A stretch of DNA of 64,000 nucleotides from Pseudomonadota bacterium (GTDB lineage Bacteria > Desulfobacterota > Binatia > UBA9968), in NCBI GenBank assembly GCA_021324155.1, contig JAJPJQ010000037.1, positions 123,553 to 187,552 of the forward strand, written 5' to 3'. This document shows, in pieces, positions 33,135 through 44,333 of the stretch. The notes under the pieces were generated by a model. That model had not been told where the DNA came from. It did not search any database and worked only from the letters and a program-made list of their open reading frames with translations. Each line of letters starts with the position of its first letter. The first letter of the stretch is position 1. The position numbers and the translations under genes are program-made.

Positions 33135-33155
33135 ATTTCAAAATCACAATTCCAT
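33083..33155. repeat. AT-rich word-repeat patch across the tsaE start
   Basis: Words such as CGAATTTTCAATTTTGAATT and ATTTTGAATC alternate, with a partial complementary set (TTTCAAAATCACAATTCC). The patch encodes the N-terminus of TsaE and reaches the nnr stop at 33157. Confidence 0.6.
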
Positions 33156-33156
33156 G

Positions 33157-34713
33157 TTATCGCCTGGCGCCCATTTTTAGAGCCTTCAGGCTCTCCGGCA
33201 GCGCGTCCACGATGTCGGACGCGATCAGGCCCATCTGTCCTTTTACCATGGCGGCCCGATCACCGGCAAAGCCGTGGACGTATACGCCGAGCTTGAGCGC
33301 GTCTTCCATGGGGAAGCCCTGCGCCAGCAGGCCGCCCAGGATGCCGGCGAGAACGTCGCCCATGCCGCCGCTCGCCATCCCCGGATTGCCCGAGGAATTA
33401 ATGAATATCCGGCCTTCCGGTGTAGCGATCACCGTACGCGCGCCCTTGAGCACAAGATAGCAGCAATTTTTCTCCGCGAACGAACGCGCGACGCCAATGC
33501 GGTCGCCGTTGACGGCGGCGGTATCCGCACCTAGAAGACGCGCCATCTCGCCGGGATGGGGCGTCAAGACGGGCGGCCGCTTGGCGCCACCGAGCCGGCG
33601 GATGTCGCCGGCAAGCAGGCTGAGACCGTCCGCGTCGATCACGAGCGGCATGTCCAGCTTCCGCAACAGCCACCAAAGGGCCGTCCGCGTCGAATCGTTG
33701 AGGCCGATGCCCGGGCCGAAAACTACGGCCGTCTTTCTCTCGAGCAGCCGGTGCCAGTCTTGATCCGAAGGTGGCACGATCTCTTCGTTCGCGTTTTCAG
33801 GCAGCAGCTCGGTCATCGCCTCCACGAGCGCGCCGGCGAAAATTCCGTTCAGCGACCGCGCCGACGCAAGCGTCACCAGGCCCGCGCCGATGCGGAGGCC
33901 GGCGCGTGTCGAGAGAATCGCCGCACCGGTCTTGCCGTGCGAGCCGGCGAAAACGAGGAGATGGCCGTAAGTCCCCTTATGACTGTCGGGCTCTCGCTCG
34001 GGCACGAGTAAGCCGACTTGCTCCTCCTCGAGCAGCTCGGCGCGCGGGCCCACGGCTTGGACGGCCTCGCGACGGATTCCAATATCGGCTACGGCCAGCT
34101 CACCGACATACGCGACGCCGGGATAAATCACTTCCCCCAATTTCGGATACCCGAGAGCCACCGTCATCTCTGCTTTGATCGCCGTCCCGAGCGGCATTCC
34201 CGTGTCGCCGTCCAGGCCCGATGGAATATCGACGGCGAGTACAGGCAAGCCGGAGCTGTCGATCAGCGCGATCGCCTCGGCGTACATGCCGCGGACGTTC
34301 TCTTTGAGCCCGGTGCCGAGGATCGCGTCCACGACGAGCTTCTTGCCTTTGAGCCGCTCGCGCAGCAGCGGCAGCGGCTCGCCGCCTTCGTAAACTTTAC
34401 CCTTCACTTTCAAATAGGCGCGGAGATTTTCCGCGGCGTCGCGAGAGATTTCCTCTTTGCGCGCCAGCAAAACCGTCTCGCACGGGATGCTTTTTTTTTT
34501 GAGATGCCGCGCGACCACGAAACCGTCGCCGCCGTTGTTGCCTTTGCCGCAGACGACGAGCACTCCCGCTTTCGCCTGCCTGCCGAAGCGCGCGAGCAGC
34601 GCCTCGGCGACCGCCGCGCCGGCATTTTCCATGAGCTCAAGGCTCGGCACGCGGTATTGCTCGATCGTCAGGCGATCGAGCTCGCGCATCTCTTGCGAGG
34701 TGACGGCCAGCAT
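33157..34713 (-). CDS. nnr: Bifunctional NAD(P)H-hydrate epimerase/dehydratase, 518 aa
   Basis: Repairs hydrated NAD(P)H. Residues about 1-210 are the YjeF epimerase domain (VCGKGNNGGDGFVVARHLKK, VDAILGTGLKENVRG, VDIPSGLDGDTG). Residues about 225-510 are the ADP-dependent dehydratase (GSHGKTGAAILSTRAGLRIG, DADGLSLLAGD, LTPHPGEMARLLG, SSGNPGMASGGMGDVLAGIL). Both halves are complete. In the Geobacter-like order it sits between pdxJ and tsaE, as here. Confidence 0.95.
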   Translation of the reverse strand: MLAVTSQEMRELDRLTIEQYRVPSLELMENAGAAVAEALLARFGRQAKAGVLVVCGKGNNGGDGFVVARHLKKKSIPCETVLLARKEEISRDAAENLRAYLKVKGKVYEGGEPLPLLRERLKGKKLVVDAILGTGLKENVRGMYAEAIALIDSSGLPVLAVDIPSGLDGDTGMPLGTAIKAEMTVALGYPKLGEVIYPGVAYVGELAVADIGIRREAVQAVGPRAELLEEEQVGLLVPEREPDSHKGTYGHLLVFAGSHGKTGAAILSTRAGLRIGAGLVTLASARSLNGIFAGALVEAMTELLPENANEEIVPPSDQDWHRLLERKTAVVFGPGIGLNDSTRTALWWLLRKLDMPLVIDADGLSLLAGDIRRLGGAKRPPVLTPHPGEMARLLGADTAAVNGDRIGVARSFAEKNCCYLVLKGARTVIATPEGRIFINSSGNPGMASGGMGDVLAGILGGLLAQGFPMEDALKLGVYVHGFAGDRAAMVKGQMGLIASDIVDALPESLKALKMGARR

Positions 34714-34751
34714 AATGAGATGTGACTGCTCGATTTAAAAGGGGAATTCTA

Positions 34752-35474
34752 TCACGACGCGCGGGCGCGGTCGAGCTGCGCGCGCATCTCCCGCACGGCC
34801 TGTTCCATGCCGATCATGATGGCGCGAGCGACGATGCTGTGGCCGATATTGAGCTCGACGATCTCCGGGATCGATGCGATCGCCGGCACATTGTCGTAAT
34901 TCAGGCCGTGGCCGGCGTGGACTTCGAGTCCCCTGCTGCGCGCGAGCGCGGCCGCGCGGGCGACAGCGTCCGCTTCGCGGGCCTGGGTACGTGACGAATT
35001 GGCGTAGCGGCCGGTGTGAATCTCGACGCCGTGCGCGCCGGTGTCCCGGCTGGCGGCGATCTGCTCGTCGTCAGGATCGATGAAGAGATTCACCTTGATG
35101 CCATTCGACTGAAGCGCTTCGACGGCGGCGCGTAGACGATGCTTTTGGGAGGCGACGTCGAGTCCGCCCTCGGTCGTGAGCTCCTCGCGCCGCTCGGGCA
35201 CGAAGCACGCGTCGTCGGGCCGCAGCTGCGCCGCGAGCCGCACCATTTCGTCCGTCGCGGCCATTTCGAGGTTGAGCTTGCTTTTGATCGTCTTGCGCAA
35301 ACGCTCGACGTCGCGTTGCTGGATGTGCCGGCGATCTTCGCGCAAATGGACGGTGATGCCGTCGGCGCCGCCGTTCTCGGCAAGCAGCGCAGCCTCGACG
35401 GGATCCGGAATCATAATGCCGCGCGCCTGTCTCACGGTCGCGACGTGATCGATGTTGACACCGAGACGAAGCAT
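34752..35474 (-). CDS. pdxJ: Pyridoxine 5'-phosphate synthase PdxJ, 240 aa
   Basis: Last ring-forming step of the DXP-dependent vitamin B6 pathway. [19 protein letters not shown] is the phosphate- and substrate-binding N-terminus. [33 protein letters not shown] and [15 protein letters not shown] are canonical blocks. Full length. PdxA, its partner, is not in the window. Confidence 0.97.
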   Translation of the reverse strand: MLRLGVNIDHVATVRQARGIMIPDPVEAALLAENGGADGITVHLREDRRHIQQRDVERLRKTIKSKLNLEMAATDEMVRLAAQLRPDDACFVPERREELTTEGGLDVASQKHRLRAAVEALQSNGIKVNLFIDPDDEQIAASRDTGAHGVEIHTGRYANSSRTQAREADAVARAAALARSRGLEVHAGHGLNYDNVPAIASIPEIVELNIGHSIVARAIMIGMEQAVREMRAQLDRARAS

Positions 35475-35552
35475 ATAAAGAAGCGCTCAGCGTTTCAGCT
35501 CGGATTAAAAAACTTCTGAATCTTAGCTGATTACTGAAACAGCTGACAGCTC
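35475..35552. other. AT-rich intergenic between glmM and pdxJ
   Basis: 78 bases with reiterated CTGA/AGCT words (TTAGCTGATTACTGAAAC, AGCTGACAGCT, GCGCTCAGCGTTTCAGCT). No open frame. It belongs to the same class as the other AT-rich patches; no clear promoter was seen. Confidence 0.5.
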
Positions 35553-37007
35553 TCAAGCCAACTCTCTTTTTATCTCCTCGACGATCTCTTCGGCCATACC
35601 GCGAATGCGCTGCTCGTTCTCGCCTTCGAGCATGACGCGCACCACCGGCTCGGTGCCGGAATAGCGCACCAGCAAACGTCCGCGCGTACCCAGCTCTTTC
35701 TCGACGGCGGCGATTTTCGCCGACACGCGCGGCAGCTTCGCCAGATCCTTTTTTTCTTTTACCCGCGCGTTCAGCAGGACCTGCGGGAGCTGCGTCATGA
35801 TTTTTTTCAACTGGCTGAGCGGGCGGCCCTTTTCGACCATGACCGAAAGCAGCTGCAAAGCCGTCAGACAGCCGTCGCCCGTCGTATTGTGGTCGAGAAA
35901 AAGCAAATGTCCCGACTGCTCGCCGCCGAGATTGTAGCCGCCGCGCACCATCTCTTCGACGACGTAGCGGTCGCCGACCTGCGTGCGTTTGAGCTGGACC
36001 CCCAGGCCCTCGAGTGCGATTTCGAGGCCCAAATTGCTCATGACGGTCGCGACGACGGTCGAGCCCTTCAGCATACTCTTCTCGCACATGTCCTTGGCAC
36101 AGATCGCGAGCACATGATCGCCGTCAACGATCTCGCCTTGATCGTCGACGAATACCGCGCGGTCGGCATCGCCGTCGAGCGTGATGGCGAGATCGGCGCC
36201 GTGCTCGCGCACTGCCTGACGCGCCGCTTCGGGATAAAGCGAGCCGCACTCCTGATTGATATTTTCGCCGTCGGGCTTGACGCCGATCGGAATCACCTCG
36301 GCGCCGAGCTCCGTCAACACGTCAGGTGCGACCCGATAAGCCGCGCCGTGCCCGCAATCGACGACGATCCTCATTCCTTCGAGCGTGAGATGGCGCGGGA
36401 AGGTGTTCTTGAGACAGACGACATACCGGCCGACCGCGTCGTCGACGCGCCGCTGCTTGCCGATCGCGTTTCCGGTCGGGCGGTGGCGCTCCGTCTCGCC
36501 GCTGAAGATCAGGTCCTCGATTTTCGCCTCGGTCTCGTCCGGCAGCTTGAAGCCGTCGTAGGAAAAAAACTTGATGCCGTTGTCCTGGTACGGATTGTGC
36601 GACGCGGAGATGACGACGCCCGCGTCGCAGCGCATGCTGCGGGTCAGGTAAGCGACGCCAGGCGTCGGCAGCGGCCCGACGAGCAGCACGTCGACGCCCA
36701 TCGAGCAGATGCCGGACGCGAGCGCGGTTTCCAGCATGTATCCCGACAGCCGCGTGTCCTTGCCGATCAGAATTTTATAGCGATGATGCCCGTCGCTGCC
36801 GCGCAGATTCGCGGGCGCGGGCGTGCGGTCGCCCAACGGCGCGCCCGGTCGCTGATGCGCGGGGTCGTGCAGGACCGAAGCGAGCCCGCGGCCGAGCTTC
36901 AGCGCCATTTCCGAAGTCATCGGATCGACGTTGGCGACGCCGCGAACGCCGTCGGTGCCGAACAGCCGCCGCTCGTACTGAACTTTTTTTGCCTTTTGTG
37001 AAGACAT
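35553..37007 (-). CDS. glmM: Phosphoglucosamine mutase GlmM, 484 aa
   Basis: Interconverts glucosamine 6- and 1-phosphate for UDP-GlcNAc. [11 protein letters not shown] starts the fold; phosphoserine Ser136 is in [16 protein letters not shown]; the metal loop is [13 protein letters not shown]; the phosphate site [15 protein letters not shown] closes it. Residues 48-77 (proline/glycine-rich) are an insertion in the first domain, explaining the length above the usual 445-450. It belongs to the c-di-AMP operon cdaA-ybbR-glmM, a widely conserved arrangement. Confidence 0.97.
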   Translation of the reverse strand: MSSQKAKKVQYERRLFGTDGVRGVANVDPMTSEMALKLGRGLASVLHDPAHQRPGAPLGDRTPAPANLRGSDGHHRYKILIGKDTRLSGYMLETALASGICSMGVDVLLVGPLPTPGVAYLTRSMRCDAGVVISASHNPYQDNGIKFFSYDGFKLPDETEAKIEDLIFSGETERHRPTGNAIGKQRRVDDAVGRYVVCLKNTFPRHLTLEGMRIVVDCGHGAAYRVAPDVLTELGAEVIPIGVKPDGENINQECGSLYPEAARQAVREHGADLAITLDGDADRAVFVDDQGEIVDGDHVLAICAKDMCEKSMLKGSTVVATVMSNLGLEIALEGLGVQLKRTQVGDRYVVEEMVRGGYNLGGEQSGHLLFLDHNTTGDGCLTALQLLSVMVEKGRPLSQLKKIMTQLPQVLLNARVKEKKDLAKLPRVSAKIAAVEKELGTRGRLLVRYSGTEPVVRVMLEGENEQRIRGMAEEIVEEIKRELA

Positions 37008-37023
37008 TCGTTGCTCCTGTCTG

Positions 37024-37962
37024 CTACGCGCCCCGGCCGGAAATCGTCACGCGGAAGCGATCCGGCTTCTGCTCCACCACTTTTATTTCCCGGGGCAGAT
37101 TGAATGTGAGCGCGACGGAATGCGCGCCCGGCGCGAGGCCTTTCAAGTCGAGATAGACCTGGTCGGGTCCGAGCTTCAGTTCGTCCATTATGCGCTTCGG
37201 GCCGCTGACCTTGAGGTATGCTTGCTTGGGATTGATGGTGTACTTTCCGGAGACGTTGCGCGCGCGCACATCGAGCCGGCTGAACTCGCGCTCAATCGTT
37301 TCTTCCTCCAGAACGACGGTGACGGCGACTTTCTCGGGCGTGAACGTGAGCGCTTCGTCCGACGAGCTCAAGCGCACTTCGCGCGTGACTTGCCCCTTCG
37401 TGCCTTCGAGATCGACGGGAAGCGTCTCGATGGAAGCCATACGGTTAACAGCGCTCGCCGGACCCTGGACTTTGACCGAATCGGGCGCGGCATCCGCACG
37501 AACGATTTTATACCCCGGCGGTGGCTTGCTGCCAAGACGGACTGTGACGGGCAGGACCCGCTCGCCGCGCGTCTCGAGCTTGAGATTGATCACCGCCGGG
37601 CTGATGCGTGCGATCCTGACGCCGCGCGGCGGATTGAAGAAGCCCGGACTCAGCCGGAATGTCGACGTCCCTGGGTGCGCCCCGTCGAGATCGAGGACGA
37701 CCTTGAGGTAGTCCGGGTCGAGCGTGGAGAGCAGCGCCGGCGGCCCCGCCACGCGGATTTCCACCTGTCCCGGACCGGGGTTTCCCATCATGAGATCCGC
37801 CGGCATGTTGCGCACCTCCACAGGGACCGTAATCGATTTCTCGGTCGGCTTCTGTCCGGCATTGACGAACAGCCACAAGCCGACGGCGAACAGCACCGAA
37901 AATATCTTCAGGCCGGTGTCGCCGCTCGCCAACGCGAGAATTTTATTCAATCTGCGATTCAT
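37024..37962 (-). CDS. YbbR-domain protein (CdaA regulator type), 312 aa
   Basis: N-terminal membrane helix ([18 protein letters not shown]) and several YbbR repeats (for example [56 protein letters not shown]). In Firmicutes the homologue CdaR binds and modulates CdaA. ATG 37962 overlaps the cdaA stop by 4 bp, choosing this start over longer in-frame options. It lies outside the membrane, anchored by one helix. Confidence 0.92.
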   Translation of the reverse strand: MNRRLNKILALASGDTGLKIFSVLFAVGLWLFVNAGQKPTEKSITVPVEVRNMPADLMMGNPGPGQVEIRVAGPPALLSTLDPDYLKVVLDLDGAHPGTSTFRLSPGFFNPPRGVRIARISPAVINLKLETRGERVLPVTVRLGSKPPPGYKIVRADAAPDSVKVQGPASAVNRMASIETLPVDLEGTKGQVTREVRLSSSDEALTFTPEKVAVTVVLEEETIEREFSRLDVRARNVSGKYTINPKQAYLKVSGPKRIMDELKLGPDQVYLDLKGLAPGAHSVALTFNLPREIKVVEQKPDRFRVTISGRGA

Positions 37963-38711
37963 GCGCTGAGAAGCTGCTCGAGGCGCGAGCGCAGCTGCGG
38001 GCCGTCGAGATCCCGGGTTACCCTGCCGGCTGAAACGAGAGATATCTTTCCCGATTCCTCGGAAACGACGACTACGACCGCATCGGTGCCTTCGGTCAGC
38101 CCGACGGCGGCTCGATGGCGCGTGCCCATATCTCTGCCAACTCTCGAGTCTTCGCTTAGCGGCAAAATGCACTTGGCAGCGGCGATCCGGCCCTTGCGGA
38201 TCACCAGCGCGCCGTCATGGATCGGCGAGCGCGGCGAGAAAACGCTCTCGACGAGCTCGCCGGTGACACGCGCGTCCAGCGGCGTGCCCACGTCGATGTA
38301 GTCGTTCAGTCCCACCTCGCGCTCGAAAACAACCAGCGCGCCGGTCCGCTTGCCCGCCATCGATACGGCGGCCTTGGTGATCTCCTCCACCGCTTGGCCG
38401 CGCTCGAACCGATCGGGGTTGCCGAACAGCGGGGTCGTGCCGACCTGGGTGAGCGCGCGACGAATGTCGCTTTGAAAGACGACAATTACGACGAGAATGA
38501 TCGAGCCGAGGAAGTTTTCGAGAATCCAGTTGAGGGTAAACAGGCCCAACATCTGGGACCCGACGTAGAACAGCAGGATAATTACGAGCCCGATGATCAT
38601 CTGCATGGCGCGCGTTCCTCGCATCATCGCGATAAGCCGGTAGACGATGAACGCGATGATGCCGATGTCGAGCACGTCCTGCCAGCGCAGCTGCGTGAGG
38701 ATTTCAGGCAT
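37959..38711 (-). CDS. cdaA: Membrane diadenylate cyclase CdaA, 250 aa
   Basis: Makes c-di-AMP from two ATP. Three N-terminal helices (VLDIGIIAFIVYRLIAMM, MQMIIGLVIILLFYVGSQML, ILENFLGSIILVVIVVFQ) are followed by the DisA_N domain with HDGAL and GTRHRAAVGLTEGTDA active-site motifs. Full length. It overlaps folP by 8 bp and ybbR by 4 bp, so the signal is produced alongside cell-wall precursor enzymes. Confidence 0.96.
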   Translation of the reverse strand: MPEILTQLRWQDVLDIGIIAFIVYRLIAMMRGTRAMQMIIGLVIILLFYVGSQMLGLFTLNWILENFLGSIILVVIVVFQSDIRRALTQVGTTPLFGNPDRFERGQAVEEITKAAVSMAGKRTGALVVFEREVGLNDYIDVGTPLDARVTGELVESVFSPRSPIHDGALVIRKGRIAAAKCILPLSEDSRVGRDMGTRHRAAVGLTEGTDAVVVVVSEESGKISLVSAGRVTRDLDGPQLRSRLEQLLSA

Positions 38712-39615
38712 GGCGCGTCTCCAGCCGTTCAGGCGCGCCGAAGCGAAGCGCGTCGGCGACGCGCAGGGCGCGGGCCGCCTGTTTCACGTCGTGGACGCGC
38801 ACGATGTTGGCGCCTCCGAGCGCGGCGGCGACGGCGGCCGCGAGGCTTCCCTCCAGCCGCTCATCGGGACCGAGATCGAGAATTCTTCCGATGAAAGCCT
38901 TCCGCGAAGCGCCGACGAGGAGCGGGAAGCCGAGCGCGGCGAGCGAGGGCAATCCGCGCAGCAGCGCCAGGTTGTGGTCGAGATTCTTGCCGAAGCCGAT
39001 GCCCGGATCGATGACGACGTTGTCCGCGGCGATGCCGACTGCCGAGGCTTTCTCGGCTTGTTGTTTGAGAAAGTCCGCCACCTCTTCGACGACGTTCTCG
39101 TAGCTGGGATTTTGCTGCATCGTCTGCGGCGTTCCCTGCATATGCATGAGCACGACCGGAACCCCCTCGCGGGCGACCAGCGCCGCCATCGCGGGATCGG
39201 CGCGGAGCGCGCTCACATCGTTGACGATATCGGCACCGGCCTCTAGCGCCGCGCGCGCGACTTCGCTTTTAACCGTATCGATGGAAATGGGAATCGAGGA
39301 ATTCGCGCGGAGTCTTTCGATGACGGGCAGCACCCGGCGGTTTTCTTCAGCGGCGGTAATCGATTTCGCGCCGGGCCGTGTGGACTCTCCGCCGATATCG
39401 AGGATATCGGCGCCTTCCGCCGCGAGGCGCGCACCGTGAGCGGCGGCGGTGTCCGCGTCGAGAAACCTGCCGCCGTCCGAAAAAGAATCGGGCGTCACAT
39501 TGATGACGCCCATGATTGCGGTGCGCCGCACCATGTCGACGACGCCGTGGCGCGTGGTGAGAATAAACCCGCTAGCAGCAGCGGGCGCGGTTTTTTCGAA
39601 CGACTCTCGAGACAT
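38704..39615 (-). CDS. folP: Dihydropteroate synthase FolP, 303 aa
   Basis: Folate pathway enzyme and sulfonamide target. IMGVINVTPDSFSDGGRF, DIGGESTRPGA, IPISIDTVKSEVARAALEAG, INDVSAL-like IVNDVSALRAD, VLMHMQGTPQTMQ and VGASRKAFIG are all conserved. About 28 residues before the core are extra. It sits between ftsH and cdaA, as in Deltaproteobacteria. Confidence 0.96.
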   Translation of the reverse strand: MSRESFEKTAPAAASGFILTTRHGVVDMVRRTAIMGVINVTPDSFSDGGRFLDADTAAAHGARLAAEGADILDIGGESTRPGAKSITAAEENRRVLPVIERLRANSSIPISIDTVKSEVARAALEAGADIVNDVSALRADPAMAALVAREGVPVVLMHMQGTPQTMQQNPSYENVVEEVADFLKQQAEKASAVGIAADNVVIDPGIGFGKNLDHNLALLRGLPSLAALGFPLLVGASRKAFIGRILDLGPDERLEGSLAAAVAAALGGANIVRVHDVKQAARALRVADALRFGAPERLETRHA

Positions 39616-39745
39616 CGCGTTTCAAGGCTGCGTCCTCACATTCCGCATTTTATTCCCGAAACGTGAAGCCGACTCGAGCGGGAGAGGGACTTGAGTGAAC
39701 CGATGACAAGGTGAATCGGCTCGAACTGAAAGCTCCCGGTCTATT

Positions 39746-41581
<1,836 letters not shown>

Positions 41582-41670
41582 ACCAAACCCCCTTTAAAGG
41601 AGAACCCTAACAAGGGTAACACACGCGCCAAATCAGTTCAACGTTGCCGACGCCATATCCAGGCGGTATT

Positions 41671-43089
41671 TCAAGCAAAATTGGCTTCCTGCAGACCCAG
41701 ACCGAGACGCGCAGCCCGCACGCGCAAGACCGACCGCGTCCGGGAAGCTACCAGCGCGACCCGGCTGCGCCCGCAGCCGGGAATCCAGACAATTTCCTCG
41801 CCCGCTACGAGCAGAGGCAGCGTCGCGCGCGCGTTTAGCGGAAGTTTTTGATCGATAAACAGCTCTTTCAGCTTTTTATGACCGGTCATTCCCAGCGGCC
41901 CGAAGCGGTCGCCGGGCCGAAAATTTCGCACCGTGAGCGCTCCGGGCAGTTCGTCGGCGTCGAAGAACGCCTCGAACGCGTCTTTAGTCATTACGCCGGC
42001 GGGAGCGACAACGGATGAAGAGATTTTCATACGGGCTTCGTGAACGACCAGCTCAGAGCCCGGCTCGAATGGATAGCAGTAAGTTTCCGGCAGCGACAGG
42101 CGATGCGTGCTCTCAACAGTCAAAATCTCATAGCGCCGCACTGCCTCGCGCGATCCCGGGAGCGCGACGTGACCGTTCGGCGCGCCGCCGGTAATAAGAT
42201 CGAGAACCGCCTCGATATGATCGAAGCCGACCCGCTTCAAATTGCCCAGATGCTGTTCGAGCCACAGCCTGACGATGCGGCGCTGGAGCGCTCTGGGCTC
42301 AGCAAGCAGCGGCTCGCGCAGCAGCTCGCCGGCGCGCGTCGTCTCCGGCAGCCGCTCGCGCGCGAGACGCTCCAGGACTACGTCTTCGTCGCGGACAATC
42401 TCGGCCAGCCGCGCGAGGCGCGCAGGAACCGCGGGATCGATTTTTTCCTTCAGGCGCGGGATCAAGTCGAGACGCATCCAGTTGCGCAGCAGCGCCGCGT
42501 CGAGATTGCTGCGGTCGATGCAATACGTAAGACCCTCCGCGGCCAAATACGCTTCGACGTCTTCTCTCGACGTCTCGATCAATGGGCGGATCAGAACCGC
42601 GTCGGCGTATTGCGCGATCGGCGCGATGGCGCGCAATCCCCGGCGGCCGCTGCCGCGAGTGATGCGCATGAGCAATGTCTCGGCCTGATCGTCCAGCGTA
42701 TGCCCGGTCGCGACCTTATTCAGTCCGCGGGCGCGCGCCGTCTCGGTCAGGAATCGATAGCGCTCCTCGCGCGCGAGCGCTTCGAGATTACCCGCCCCGC
42801 GCTCGGCCTGAGCGCGCGAAAGCTGAATCTCTTTCACATGAAACGGCAGACCCAGACGGTCCGCCAGCGCGGCGACGAAGCTGGCGTCGGCGCGCGACTC
42901 CTCGCCGCGGATGCCGTGCTCCAGATGCGCCACTTCGAACCGCAGACCCGATTCTTCTTTGAAGGCTGTAAGCGCGTGCAGCAGCGCGACGGAATCCGGA
43001 CCGCCCGAGACCGCGGCGAGGACGCCGTCTCCGCGCGCGAGCATGCCGTATTTGCGGATCGTTTCTAAAACTTTGCGCGCCAGCGCCAT
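41671..43089 (-). CDS. tilS: tRNA(Ile)-lysidine synthase TilS, 472 aa
   Basis: Converts C34 to lysidine in the AUA-reading tRNA. PP-loop SGGPDS is at 28-33, followed by VAHLEHGIRGEESRADA and ATGHTLDDQAETLLMR. The C-terminal domain with FRPGDRFGPLGMTGHKKLKE is present, so it is the long form. It starts the conserved minus-strand run with ftsH and folP. Confidence 0.95.
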   Translation of the reverse strand: MALARKVLETIRKYGMLARGDGVLAAVSGGPDSVALLHALTAFKEESGLRFEVAHLEHGIRGEESRADASFVAALADRLGLPFHVKEIQLSRAQAERGAGNLEALAREERYRFLTETARARGLNKVATGHTLDDQAETLLMRITRGSGRRGLRAIAPIAQYADAVLIRPLIETSREDVEAYLAAEGLTYCIDRSNLDAALLRNWMRLDLIPRLKEKIDPAVPARLARLAEIVRDEDVVLERLARERLPETTRAGELLREPLLAEPRALQRRIVRLWLEQHLGNLKRVGFDHIEAVLDLITGGAPNGHVALPGSREAVRRYEILTVESTHRLSLPETYCYPFEPGSELVVHEARMKISSSVVAPAGVMTKDAFEAFFDADELPGALTVRNFRPGDRFGPLGMTGHKKLKELFIDQKLPLNARATLPLLVAGEEIVWIPGCGRSRVALVASRTRSVLRVRAARLGLGLQEANFA

Positions 43090-43095
43090 AGGGTG

Positions 43096-43124
43096 ATTCT
43101 GGGCGCTTTACCTGGGCAAATCAA
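43096..43124 (-). promoter_or_regulatory. Weak promoter candidate before tilS
   Basis: TTGATT (43119-43124), a 17-base spacer and CAGAAT (43096-43101) on the minus strand. The -10 is poor and overlaps the leader, so this is tentative. Confidence 0.25.
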
Positions 43125-43136
43125 GGAAGAAAACGG

Positions 43137-44333
43137 TCACACCTTCAGCTTGCCGGCATAGCCGGTCATCTCGACATAGCCGAGTCCCTGAACCGCTTTA
43201 CCATTGACCGCGCCGCGAATCACTACGCTGCCTTCCCAGTAGGTAACTTTGGTGCTCTTTTTGGTATCGAGCTCTTGGGCGGGAAAAAACGGCGTGACTT
43301 CCAGCTCGAGCTGCTCGCGAGGAACCGCGACTTTCCACTTCATCGGGTAAACCGCGCCGCTCTTCGGGCTGTTCCATTTATCCAGCGCTTCGATTTTGAA
43401 ATCGGCGAGCGCGAGATGCCGGGCCGAGCCGTCGGGCTTGACGATCGTCCCGCTCGAATATGGGTCGATCGAGCCGTCTTTTCGCCGCATGACGTAAAGC
43501 ATGAGCTCGGAGTTGTCGGCGAGCTGGAGGCTGAACCAGTCCCAGCCGAGCTGGTTGTCGGCGAGCTGGTTGCTGCCGAACTCGTGATCCATCCAGCTCT
43601 GGCCGCGGAGCGTTTCTTTGCGCCCGGCGATCTCGAGCTCGCCTTCGGTGTCGAGTCGAGTAAACGAATAATAATACGACGCGCGGCCCGCGCCTTCGGC
43701 TTTCTGGCTGAGGCCGTTGTCGCCGTGGAGAGCGACCGGCTTCGCTGGAATCAAGCGCAGCTTAAGCCCTATCTCTTTATCCTTGACATCCAACGACTGC
43801 TTTTCACCGCTTCCTTCAAGCCGCCAGTCTTCGTTCCACACTAATAACTTGTCGGTCGCGGCGCCCGCTTTTTCGCCGTAGCCGCGATTCGCGCGCTCGG
43901 CGACGCGGAACGTCTTCGCGTCTTTGTCGGAGAGCGCGAAATGCGCCATGTAGAGATCGGTGAAAAACGGCGATGAATTATCTTGCTGGCGGTCTTTCAG
44001 GCCGAAGCGGAAAAAGGTGACCTGATAGCCGTAGTTTCTTCCCGACGAGGTCGTGAAGTGTCCCGTGTAATACCACCATTCGGTCTTGAAATCGGGATGG
44101 GAATAGTGGTCGCGCGGAAAAATCATTTTTCGGCCCGGAAGCGCGAGCTGATAGGTGAAAGAAGAGAGAAATAAAAATGCAATCAGGAGCCAGAATCCAG
44201 GAGCGAGAAGTTTAAGAAGAACGTGGATTGACCGATTGCCATCTTCCCTTCTGACTCCTGACCGGCTCCTACATCCTATTGTCGAATGCGGACGGCTGGA
44301 TTCTTTTTTCAACCGTGTTATAAGCCGAGCCAT
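43137..44333 (-). CDS. CrtC/AttH-like lipocalin-domain secreted hydrolase, up to 398 aa
   Basis: The conserved part begins near a hydrophobic signal (LAPGFWLLIAFLFLSSFTYQ) and shows FKTEWWYYTGHFTTSSGRNYGYQVTFFRF, AHFALSD, GQSWMDHEFGSNQL and GWDWFSLQL, the signature of the carotenoid 1,2-hydratase/AttH family (predicted secreted hydrolases). The start is uncertain: the only in-frame ATG nearby (44333) overlaps the divergent rhodanese ATG, and the next 35 residues run through an AT-rich repeat patch. Substrate unknown; lipid or carotenoid is possible. Confidence 0.82.
   Translation of the reverse strand: MARLITRLKKESSRPHSTIGCRSRSGVRREDGNRSIHVLLKLLAPGFWLLIAFLFLSSFTYQLALPGRKMIFPRDHYSHPDFKTEWWYYTGHFTTSSGRNYGYQVTFFRFGLKDRQQDNSSPFFTDLYMAHFALSDKDAKTFRVAERANRGYGEKAGAATDKLLVWNEDWRLEGSGEKQSLDVKDKEIGLKLRLIPAKPVALHGDNGLSQKAEGAGRASYYYSFTRLDTEGELEIAGRKETLRGQSWMDHEFGSNQLADNQLGWDWFSLQLADNSELMLYVMRRKDGSIDPYSSGTIVKPDGSARHLALADFKIEALDKWNSPKSGAVYPMKWKVAVPREQLELEVTPFFPAQELDTKKSTKVTYWEGSVVIRGAVNGKAVQGLGYVEMTGYAGKLKV
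44165..44280. repeat. AT-rich word-repeat patch in the divergent region
   Basis: AATCAGGAGCCAGAATCCAG and GAGCGAGAAGTTTAAG face the complementary words CTTCTGACTCCTGACCGGCT further right, an imperfect inverted arrangement. It lies between the lipocalin-like gene and rhodanese and probably includes both promoters. Confidence 0.55.
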
